DNA of 28,071 nucleotides from NCBI GenBank assembly GCA_964471535.1, contig CAYYHA010000035.1:1-28071 (forward strand), given 5' to 3'. Shown piece by piece: positions 7,953-15,015 of the stretch. The number at the start of each line of letters is the position of its first letter. Positions within the stretch are counted from its first letter, which is position 1. The position numbers and the translations under genes were made by a program. The notes under the pieces are model-generated. The model searched no databases. It saw nothing but the letters and a program-made list of their open reading frames with translations, and was not told the DNA's origin. Origin of the DNA: CAYYHA01 sp964471535. GTDB taxonomy: Bacteria; Myxococcota; Myxococcia; SLRQ01.

Positions 7953-7989
7953 TCGTTCCGCCGCCGGCTCGGCGAAGCCGCGCGGCACC

Positions 7990-9138
7990 ATGGGGCAAAG
8001 GGTCATGAAGGAGCCGATACGATTTGGACGTTTCCTCCTCCATCGCCGCATCGGGGTCGGCGGGATGGCGGAGGTGTGGTTGGCGACTCGGCAGGGGCCA
8101 CACGGCTTCGCCAAGGAGATCGCCCTCAAGCGAATCCTCCCCGGGTACGCAGAGGATCCGAACTTCGTGCGTGCCTTTCTCCACGAGGGCCGTATAGGTT
8201 CGGCACTGCGGCACCCCAATATCGTGGAGGTGATCGAGGCGGGCGAGGTCGATGGCATCTACTATCTGGCGATGGAGTACGTCTGTGGGCAGGATCTGCG
8301 GGCGGTGCTCGAGGCCTTCCGGCGCGCGCGCCGCTTCCCGCCACTCGCCTTCACGCTGAACCTCATCGCCGACCTCTGTGCGGCCCTCGACCACGTGCAC
8401 GACGCCACCGGCCACGATGGGCGGCCGCTAGGCCTCGTGCACCGCGACATCTCCCCGCACAACCTCCTCCTCTCCCACGAGGGGCGGGTGAAGCTCACGG
8501 ATTTCGGGATCGTAAAGGCGGTGGATCAGGGGCACCGCACGCAGACTGGGGTCATCAAGGGCAAGATCGCCTACATGGCGCCCGAGCAGGCGCGGCTCGA
8601 TGGCGTCGACCGGCGCACCGACATCTACCAGACGGGCATCGTCTTCTATGAGCTTCTCTGCTTGCAGCATCCCTTCCTCGGCAGTGCGCCCACCGAGACC
8701 TTGGCGCGTATCGCGAGCGGGCGGACCCGCCGGCCGCGGCAACTGCGGCCGGAGCTGCCCCAGATCGTGGAGGACTGCGTTCGGGACGCGCTGCGCCCCC
8801 GGCGCGAGGACCGCTACCGCACCGCCGGAGAGCTGGGGCGGGCCTGCGAGTTCGCGCTGGCGGCGCTCGGCCTCCCCCGCAGCCGTGAGCCCATCCGCGC
8901 GCAGATGGCGCTGCTCTTTCCCGAGGCGCAGCGGGGAGGCGCGCGCCCGGTGCGCCGGGAGCGGAGGGGATCGGCCGAACCCATCAGTGCGGTTCGAAGC
9001 GGACCACTCGACGACCTTTCGGGGGACGCGTGGGAGCAAGCCCGAACACGGCCATCTGCGAAGCACCCGTCACGATCGCACCCGGGCGAAGAAGACCGAA
9101 GTCCGGCTCCGCCGCCACGATCTCCGTGGGGACCTTGA
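7990..9138 (+). CDS. Soluble Ser/Thr protein kinase (Pkn type)
   Basis: 382 residues. It transfers phosphate from ATP to Ser/Thr of unknown cytoplasmic partners. All catalytic elements are present: Gly-rich loop GVGGMAEV (22-29), Lys47, Glu66, HRDISPHN (catalytic D153), DFG (171-173), APE (197-199) and RTDIYQTG. The kinase domain ends near residue 300, and a basic, Pro/Ser-rich tail follows. There is no membrane helix and no PEGA repeat, unlike the three kinases facing it. Start: ATG 7990; a second in-frame ATG at 8005 is about equally possible and changes nothing in the domain. The last 155 bases overlap the 3' end of the convergent kinase gene. Its substitution of I-SPHN for the V-SPQN form marks it as a separate lineage from the tandem cluster. 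Confidence 0.92.
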   Translation: MGQRVMKEPIRFGRFLLHRRIGVGGMAEVWLATRQGPHGFAKEIALKRILPGYAEDPNFVRAFLHEGRIGSALRHPNIVEVIEAGEVDGIYYLAMEYVCGQDLRAVLEAFRRARRFPPLAFTLNLIADLCAALDHVHDATGHDGRPLGLVHRDISPHNLLLSHEGRVKLTDFGIVKAVDQGHRTQTGVIKGKIAYMAPEQARLDGVDRRTDIYQTGIVFYELLCLQHPFLGSAPTETLARIASGRTRRPRQLRPELPQIVEDCVRDALRPRREDRYRTAGELGRACEFALAALGLPRSREPIRAQMALLFPEAQRGGARPVRRERRGSAEPISAVRSGPLDDLSGDAWEQARTRPSAKHPSRSHPGEEDRSPAPPPRSPWGP

Positions 9139-11356
9139 TCGTGGGCTTGCGCAGGTAGAAGAGGGCGACGTTTGGAGGCAGGGGTCCACCCTGGATCTCG
9201 ACCCGGTACTTGCGCTGGTGGACCCGCTCGGTGACGGGAATCCCCCGCCGCTCCACGCTGAAGGCATGCTTCGCGGGACGGATCTCGACCTCCTTGCGTG
9301 CGCCGCCGGGCGCCTCGATTCGCACGACGAGCGCGCCTTCGTTGTCGCGAGGGGCGAAGTCGGGGAGGATCAGCCACAGCCGCGTCGCCCCTGCTTCGAG
9401 GGAGACAGGCTTGTCCACTGAGAGGAGTCCCACGTCTCCTTCCCGCGGTTGCTTGGGTCGGGCCGCAGCGTAGAGCAGGGCGGTCACCGGTGCCGAGAAG
9501 ACTCGGGGGCCCAGGAAGGCCTCTCCGACCACCGAGAGCTCGTGCGGCACGGAAGGATCGAGTGCAACGGAACGAGCACCGAGGCGGCGCACGTCCAGCA
9601 CCGCGCGTTGCAGGCGGAGGGGGACCTCGATGGGCGCGTCGCTGTTCGGATCGATGGCGCCCATCTCCTCGGACATCTGCTCCAGCGATGCAGCGAGGCC
9701 TTTGGGTCGGATGATCGCCTCCTCCCGCGCCGCCTTACGGAGCTGCTTGCGGAGTTCGGCCTCGGTGGCGGCCAGTTCGGGACGCGCGATGCTCAGGTCC
9801 TCCGGAATCAGCCGTTCTCGGATGACGGTGGACCCCGTTGGCCGGGGGGAGAAGGTCTTCATCAGGGGCCGATGACCTGGGAGCCGGAGCGTGAGTCCGT
9901 AGGAGCGATTCGGCTGCAAGCCGGTGAATACCGCCGGCGTCTTGCGTCCGGTGGCCACGCCATCGATCTCGATTTCGGCGCCTGGGGGATCACTCTCGAT
10001 GGCCACGGTTCCCGTCGACTCGTTCGGTGTGACCGCTTGTGTCGCACTGTAGACCGCGCCGACCGCAATCGCGAGCACGACCAGGGGCAGCATGCCGTAC
10101 GCCAGATAGCGGAGCCAGGGTCGTCGCCCCGCCTCCGGCCGCACGGGCAGGGTCGGCGCCTGCCTCTCCGGTGCGCCCATGGCCCGAAGGGCCTCGTAGT
10201 CGGTGTCCTGCGCCGTGGCGCCGGGGCCTAGGGGGCGCGTCGGCGCCGTCTCGCCGCTCACCGGAGCTTCGGCATCGGGAGGCAAGCCGGGATCGGTTCG
10301 CGCCTCGTCCCCTTCTGCGTCCGATCCCTGCACCCCGGGCAGCACGGGCTGCTTCTGCCAGAGGGGCAGCTGCTCCAAAAACTCCGCCGGCAGCTCCACG
10401 GAGAGGCCCTCGGCGAGCAAATCTTCGTGGAAGAGGTACTGCACGTAGTGCCCCAGATTGGCACTCGTGAAACGGGGTGCTGCCGAGTAGAGGAAGGTGG
10501 CCAGGGCTTCCTGCAGGTCGAGCGCACTCTGGTAGCGGTCCGCGCGGCGGCGGGCCATCGCCTTCAGGACGATTCGCTCCAGGGACGGAGGGATCTCCTC
10601 GTTCACGGCGGAGGGGGGCGCGAAGTCCCCAGAGGCGATGGCTGAGAGCACCTCGATGAGGGATCCCTCGAAGGGGCGCCGGCCGGTGAGTAGTTCGTAG
10701 AGGACGATGCCTGTGGCGAAGATGTCGGCTCTCGCGTCCAGCTCGCGGCCTCGGGCTTGTTCGGGGGCGAAGTAGAGGTACTTCCCCTTGAGGGCCCCCG
10801 CCTCCGTGTCCTGGGCGACGGTGGCCGCCTTGGCGATCCCGAAGTCGACGAGCTTGACCTGACCCTCGTAGGAGACCATCACGTTCTGGGGCGAGACGTC
10901 CCGGTGCACGATGCCCAGCGGGTTGCCGGCGTCGTCGGTCTTCCGGTGCGCATAGTGCAGCCCCTTGCACATCTCCATGACGATGAAGCAGGCGATGGGG
11001 ATGGGGATGCGCAGATCCATCTCGCCGGCGCGCTTCTCGATGCGGGAGAGGGACTGTCCGTGGACGAACTCCATGGCGAGGAAGTACTCGCCGTCCACCT
11101 CTCCGAAGTCGAAGACCTGCGCGATGTTCCCGTGGGTGAGTCCGACCGTGATCTTCGCTTCGTCGATGAACATCTGCACGAAGCGACGGTTGTCGGCGTA
11201 GGTGGGCAGGATCTTCTTGAGCACCACCTGCTTGGTGATGCCGGCGGCACCGATGTAGCGGGCCCGGTAGATCTCAGCCATCCCGCCGGTGGCGATGCGG
11301 CGCACCAGCTCGTACTTGCCGAAACGGCGGCTGGATGCCTGTGGGTTCGCACGCAT
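8984..11356 (-). CDS. Transmembrane Ser/Thr kinase with PEGA and a novel ectodomain (kinase C of the cluster)
   Basis: 790 residues. Kinase domain about 15-285: Gly loop at 22-29, Lys47, HRDVSPQN (D153), DFG (171-173), FAPEQAR. A conserved juxtamembrane segment (GHYVQYLFHEDLLAEG) and a Pro/Glu-rich linker lead to one membrane helix at about 417-440. Outside the membrane come a PEGA repeat (about 447-512; SDPPGAEIEIDG, PGHRP), a short charged helix, and about 200 residues of unrecognised beta-rich sequence also found in the kinase starting at 14894. Known: PEGA is an extracellular beta module seen in Myxococcota surface proteins and kinases. Inference: a sensor kinase reading an envelope signal. 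ATG at 11356, 38 bases after the upstream kinase stop. The 3' end lies inside the convergent soluble kinase gene. Confidence 0.93.
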   Translation of the reverse strand: MRANPQASSRRFGKYELVRRIATGGMAEIYRARYIGAAGITKQVVLKKILPTYADNRRFVQMFIDEAKITVGLTHGNIAQVFDFGEVDGEYFLAMEFVHGQSLSRIEKRAGEMDLRIPIPIACFIVMEMCKGLHYAHRKTDDAGNPLGIVHRDVSPQNVMVSYEGQVKLVDFGIAKAATVAQDTEAGALKGKYLYFAPEQARGRELDARADIFATGIVLYELLTGRRPFEGSLIEVLSAIASGDFAPPSAVNEEIPPSLERIVLKAMARRRADRYQSALDLQEALATFLYSAAPRFTSANLGHYVQYLFHEDLLAEGLSVELPAEFLEQLPLWQKQPVLPGVQGSDAEGDEARTDPGLPPDAEAPVSGETAPTRPLGPGATAQDTDYEALRAMGAPERQAPTLPVRPEAGRRPWLRYLAYGMLPLVVLAIAVGAVYSATQAVTPNESTGTVAIESDPPGAEIEIDGVATGRKTPAVFTGLQPNRSYGLTLRLPGHRPLMKTFSPRPTGSTVIRERLIPEDLSIARPELAATEAELRKQLRKAAREEAIIRPKGLAASLEQMSEEMGAIDPNSDAPIEVPLRLQRAVLDVRRLGARSVALDPSVPHELSVVGEAFLGPRVFSAPVTALLYAAARPKQPREGDVGLLSVDKPVSLEAGATRLWLILPDFAPRDNEGALVVRIEAPGGARKEVEIRPAKHAFSVERRGIPVTERVHQRKYRVEIQGGPLPPNVALFYLRKPTIKVPTEIVAAEPDFGLLRPGAIVTGASQMAVFGLAPTRPPKGRRVVRFEPH

Positions 11357-11394
11357 GCCTGCGTTCGAGTCTATCAATCCACCGGGTGGAGGTC

Positions 11395-12645
11395 TTACGG
11401 GACCTGGCCCGTGCTGGGGCCGCTTCCCAATCTCGCGGCGGGCCGCCTTGCGGTTGCGCCTCGCTGCAGGAGCAGGAGGAGTGCCCCCACGGCGAGGACA
11501 ACCACGAGCAGGGTGGCCACCGCGAGGAGCAGGCCCCGCCTCGCAGAGGTCGGCGGCGGCGCCACCTCGGTCTCCGCGAGTGCCTCCGCGCCCGTCGATA
11601 CCCCCTCGGCCGCTTCGCCGCCTGCGGGCGGCCGGCGCCAAGGCGCCAGGCTGCGCGCGTAGCCGGGAGGGAGGTCGGGGTCGAAACCCATCTCCCGCGC
11701 CTCCTCTGCGAAGAGGTAGCGGGCGAAGCGCGCCAGCGCCGAAGCGTCCGTCCCCGGCGCCTCCCGCCCCAACCAACCTCCGAGGTCCCGCTCCAGCGCC
11801 TCGGCCGAGGGATGGCGCGCGGCGGGATCGACCTGCATCGCGTGATCGACGATGCGTGCGAGGCCTTCCGGGATGCTCGGGTCGAGTTCGGAGAGCGGCG
11901 TCCAGCGGCCCTTGGAGATGTCGTCGAGGGCGACCAGGACGCGGCCCCGCACCGGGAGGCGGCCGGAGAGGAGTTGGTAGAGGACGACGCCGCAGGCGAA
12001 GACGTCGGTGCGCGCATCCACCGCCTCGAAGCGCGCCTGCTCGGGGGCGAAGTAGAGGTACTTCCCCTTGATGGCCCCAGGGGCGGTGAGGCGGACCGAG
12101 GTCTCGGCTCGGGCGATTCCGAAGTCGACGACCTTCACCTGTCCATCGAAGGACACCATGATGTTCTCGGGCGAGACGTCGCGATGGACGATGCCCAGGA
12201 GACGGCCGCGCTCGTCCCGGGCCCGGTGGGCGTGGTGGAGCCCCCGAGCCGCCTCCCGGATGGCGGCGGCGCAGAGGGGATAGGGGATGCGAAGACCCGC
12301 CGCAGCAGCTCGCTTGCGCAGCTGAGCCAAGGTCACACCACGGACGTACTCCATGGCCAGGTAGTACTGCCCGCCCACCTCTCCGAAGTCGAAGACCTGG
12401 GCGATGTTCCCGTGCGTCAGCCGCATCGCCAGCTCCGCCTCGTTCACGAACATTCGGCGAAAGCGCGGATCGTCGGCACGGGCCCCCTTGATGCACTTGA
12501 CCACCACCTGCCTCGCGAGGCCTCCGGGACCTTCGTGGCGCGCGAGCCAGACCTCGGCCATGCCGCCCTCCGCGAGGCGCGAGAGGAGCAGGTAGGGTCC
12601 GATGCGCTGCCCCTCGGGCTGCGTCGCTTCACCGAGATCGCTCAC
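11395..12645 (-). CDS. Transmembrane Ser/Thr kinase with almost no external domain (kinase B)
   Basis: 416 residues. Kinase domain: Gly loop AEGGMAEV (25-32), Lys50, HRDVSPEN (D156), DFG (174-176), FAPEQAR. After the kinase comes the same juxtamembrane motif as in its neighbours (FARYLFAEEAREMG), a linker, and one very hydrophobic helix at about 371-394. Only about 20 Arg/Gly-rich residues remain after the helix, so there is no PEGA or sensor domain. It is catalytically complete but lacks the input module of kinases A and C, either by loss of the 3' part or because it pairs with a separate sensor. The start is GTG at 12645, chosen because it shares a GTGA overlap with the stop of the kinase A gene; the frame stays open upstream only as noise. 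Confidence 0.92.
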   Translation of the reverse strand: MSDLGEATQPEGQRIGPYLLLSRLAEGGMAEVWLARHEGPGGLARQVVVKCIKGARADDPRFRRMFVNEAELAMRLTHGNIAQVFDFGEVGGQYYLAMEYVRGVTLAQLRKRAAAAGLRIPYPLCAAAIREAARGLHHAHRARDERGRLLGIVHRDVSPENIMVSFDGQVKVVDFGIARAETSVRLTAPGAIKGKYLYFAPEQARFEAVDARTDVFACGVVLYQLLSGRLPVRGRVLVALDDISKGRWTPLSELDPSIPEGLARIVDHAMQVDPAARHPSAEALERDLGGWLGREAPGTDASALARFARYLFAEEAREMGFDPDLPPGYARSLAPWRRPPAGGEAAEGVSTGAEALAETEVAPPPTSARRGLLLAVATLLVVVLAVGALLLLLQRGATARRPAARLGSGPSTGQVP

Positions 12646-14894
12646 CGCCGCTGGCCCGCCTCCTTCGCCCGTCGACTGGCCCGATGCCGCGCGCCTTCCG
12701 CGTCCGCCTGTCGTGAGGGCCCGAGGTCGGTGATGGTGAGCACCGCCTCGCTGCCTGCGGGCGGTCTCTGTCCCAGGTAGACGAGGCCGGGCTCCGCGAG
12801 GACCGCCAACTCCACCTCGCCGCCTGGGCGCAGCACCCCGACGAGGCGAGGTTCGTCCTCCGTTCCCGCCTTGCCGCGGGCCAAGCTCGTCCATCCGCTC
12901 TGCACCCACAGCAGGCGTCCGTCTTCGGGGCCCTTCTCCCACTCGATTCGAAGCCGGCGGCTCAGGGACAGGGGCAGCGGTAGGGGCTCGGGATCGAACG
13001 CCCGGAGGCGGGTCACGTGTTGGCCTGGGTCGATGTCGATGCGCTGCCCCTCTGGCCCCTCTTCCTGCAACCAGAGATCGCCTGCGAACGGCGTTGGCTG
13101 CAAGTAGGGATCGACCACGGTCAGGCGAAGGGCCGTCGCACCCATGCCCGTTCGAAGGCGCCGGTGGCGAGGGGGACCGATGAGGCCCCACGCCGCCGGG
13201 CGCCCATCGGCGTAGGACACCTCGTAGAGCACCGTCTCCAGGGGCGCGAGCATGCTGGCGAGGGGTGCGGTCGCCGTGACAGTGGGGCGAAGGGCCCCCG
13301 CCACCTCGAAGCTGTGGGGCCGCTCGGGATCGAGGTCCACCCGGAGGGTGCGGAGCCGGTCCGGCGCTCGCCAGAGTTGCGGCAGGTCGAGGCGGCACCG
13401 GCGGAAGCGGCCCCAAGCCCGACCCCAAGGCCCCGGCTTGCGCAGCGCCTCGACCATGATGGCCGGGCCCTTGCGGGGCGCGACCTCGGCGGGGGCGTTC
13501 ACATAGGCCTCGAGCTGCGCGATCTCCTGCGCCGTCGGGCCCTGCGCCTCGAGGCGCGGGAGGGTCTCGAGGACGTCCTCGCCACCACGGAAGGTGGCGT
13601 GCGCCGGCCGATGCCCGGCGCGCTCGAAGACGACCCGATACATGCGCTCCGGGTCCAGGTCGTGCAGGGTGTGGGGCGTCACCCAGGGGGTGGGCTTTCC
13701 GTCGAGCACGATTCGGGCGCCGGGAGGCAGGGTGCTGAGCATCGAGGTGGCGGTCTCGGGGGCGGCGCCCTGGGTCCACAGCCAAGTACCCGCCACGCCC
13801 AGGAGGAGGAGCAGCGCCCCGCCGGCGGCGGCCAGCGTCCGGCGCCTCGGCGGCGGGGCGGCTCGGGCGTCGGCCTCGTCCGCTGTCCCCTTGCGGGGCG
13901 CGCCCCCCCGCGCGAAGGCGAGGAGGGCCGTCGGGAAGCTGCGACGCGCGAGCCCGTGGCGGCCTTCCTGCTCCAATGTGTCCCGGAACAGCCATCCCAG
14001 AAACTCCGCGAGCGCTTCCTCGTCGAGGTGGGCCGCCTGGCGCCGGAGCCACCCCGAGAGGTCCGCCTCGAGTTCGGCGGCGCTTTGATAGCGATCGGCG
14101 GGGCGCCTCGCCATGGCCTTGAGGCAAATCGCCTCGAGCGCGTCGGGGAGGTCCGGGGCTCGGGTGCTCGGTGGGGCGAAGTTGGCCCGGTCGATGGCAC
14201 GCAGCACGTCCCCCACCGTCTCGGCCGCATAGGGGCTTTGGCCGGTGAACAGTTCGTAGAGGACCACACCGAGGGCATAGATGTCGGAGCGTGCGTCGAG
14301 GGGGCGCTCGCGGACCTGCTCGGGTGAGAAGTAGAGGTACTTTCCGCGGGCGATGCCTGGCCGCGTCAGCGACTGGCCCTGCGCATCCTTGGCGATGCCG
14401 AAGTCGAGGATCTTCACCTCCCCCGAGTAGGTGCACATGAGGTTCTGCGGGGTGAGGTCGCGGTGGACGATGCCCCGGGGCTGGCCTCTGGGACCCGTGG
14501 CCGAGTGAACGTAGTGGAGGCCGCGGGCCGCCGATGCGACGACGAACGCGGACACGGGAAACGGCAGGGCCAGGCCCTGCTTGTTCGCGCGGGCGGTGAT
14601 GGCGGCGAGGTTCTGGCCGTCGATGAACTCCATCGCCAGGAAGTACTCGCCGTCGACCTCGCCGAAGTCCAAGGTCTTGGCGACGTTGGCATGGTCGAGG
14701 GTGACCGCGATCTCCGCCTCGCGGAGGAAGAGCCGGATGAAGGTGGGGTCGTCGGCCAGCGCTCGGCGGATGCGCTTGACGACCACCTTTCGCCCCACCG
14801 CATTCTCGGCGAGCCAGATCTCTGCCATGCCTCCGGTCGCCAGCGGCCGGACGAGAAGGTACTCACCGAAGCGAGTCACCGCGCCATTGTACAC
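12642..14894 (-). CDS. Transmembrane Ser/Thr kinase with PEGA and a novel ectodomain (kinase A)
   Basis: 750 residues from GTG 14894; GTG 14879 would give 745 and may be the true start (see the promoter entry). Kinase domain: Gly loop ATGGMAEI, Lys40, HRDLTPQN (D146), DFG (164-166), FSPEQVRE. A juxtamembrane motif (FLGWLFRDTLEQEG) and a linker precede a single membrane helix at about 348-368. A PEGA-like repeat (about 385-445; LPPGARIVLDG, AGHRP) follows, then an extracytoplasmic region of about 230 residues that aligns by eye with the end of kinase C. The close sequence match of the kinase parts (DFGEVDGEYFLAMEF) shows that A, B and C arose by tandem duplication. It is the first gene of the kinase operon and overlaps kinase B by four bases. 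Confidence 0.93.
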   Translation of the reverse strand: MYNGAVTRFGEYLLVRPLATGGMAEIWLAENAVGRKVVVKRIRRALADDPTFIRLFLREAEIAVTLDHANVAKTLDFGEVDGEYFLAMEFIDGQNLAAITARANKQGLALPFPVSAFVVASAARGLHYVHSATGPRGQPRGIVHRDLTPQNLMCTYSGEVKILDFGIAKDAQGQSLTRPGIARGKYLYFSPEQVRERPLDARSDIYALGVVLYELFTGQSPYAAETVGDVLRAIDRANFAPPSTRAPDLPDALEAICLKAMARRPADRYQSAAELEADLSGWLRRQAAHLDEEALAEFLGWLFRDTLEQEGRHGLARRSFPTALLAFARGGAPRKGTADEADARAAPPPRRRTLAAAGGALLLLLGVAGTWLWTQGAAPETATSMLSTLPPGARIVLDGKPTPWVTPHTLHDLDPERMYRVVFERAGHRPAHATFRGGEDVLETLPRLEAQGPTAQEIAQLEAYVNAPAEVAPRKGPAIMVEALRKPGPWGRAWGRFRRCRLDLPQLWRAPDRLRTLRVDLDPERPHSFEVAGALRPTVTATAPLASMLAPLETVLYEVSYADGRPAAWGLIGPPRHRRLRTGMGATALRLTVVDPYLQPTPFAGDLWLQEEGPEGQRIDIDPGQHVTRLRAFDPEPLPLPLSLSRRLRIEWEKGPEDGRLLWVQSGWTSLARGKAGTEDEPRLVGVLRPGGEVELAVLAEPGLVYLGQRPPAGSEAVLTITDLGPSRQADAEGARHRASRRAKEAGQRR
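14877..14891 (-). promoter_or_regulatory. Candidate -10 box with leaderless GTG start for kinase A
   Basis: On the minus strand TACAAT (14891-14886) differs from the -10 consensus at one base. Six bases later comes GTG (14879-14877), in frame with kinase A and one codon before its conserved N-terminus (TRFGEYLLVRPL). That distance puts the start codon at or next to the expected +1. No Shine-Dalgarno sequence precedes either possible GTG. The -35 region (ACCGCC) is poor, so this remains a candidate. Confidence 0.35.
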
Positions 14895-15015
14895 GGCGGC
14901 CCGGGGAAGGCGGTGTTTTCGGTGGACGGGGAAGGCAGCCTGCCGCCACCGCCGGGTGAGCCGGCGCGCAGCGCATCACAGCGGCACCCTCGTGGTGTGG
15001 CTTCCCTGTGCCCGC

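Larger units (their letters stand above)
7320..7989. other. Long gene-free stretch before the soluble kinase
   Basis: About 670 bases with no convincing gene on either strand. Open frames here give low-complexity, Arg/Pro-rich products without any recognisable motif, and base composition is visibly less ordered than in the flanking genes. It holds a strong hairpin (7527-7546), a TTGACG-N17-TTAGCG promoter-like pair (7472-7500), an adjacent 10-base direct repeat with one mismatch (7829-7838 and 7839-7848), a bulged hairpin (7890-7910) and a T-rich tract (about 7929-7952). No tRNA or known RNA family was recognised. It is by far the longest non-coding stretch of the window. Confidence 0.6.

Noticed and set aside
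6883..7989. Extension of the soluble kinase upstream to 6883
   Set aside because: The extra residues overlap the 6627-7319 gene in another frame and then non-coding DNA; no domain is present before the kinase fold at about 8020.
7467..8258. Minus-strand 263-codon frame overlapping the soluble kinase start
   Set aside because: It is antisense to the conserved kinase Gly-loop region, and its product is basic low-complexity sequence with no motif.
11395..14436. 1013-codon open frame for kinase B
   Set aside because: Upstream of 12645 it runs over kinase A in another frame and encodes no motif. GTG 12645 with the GTGA overlap is the natural start.
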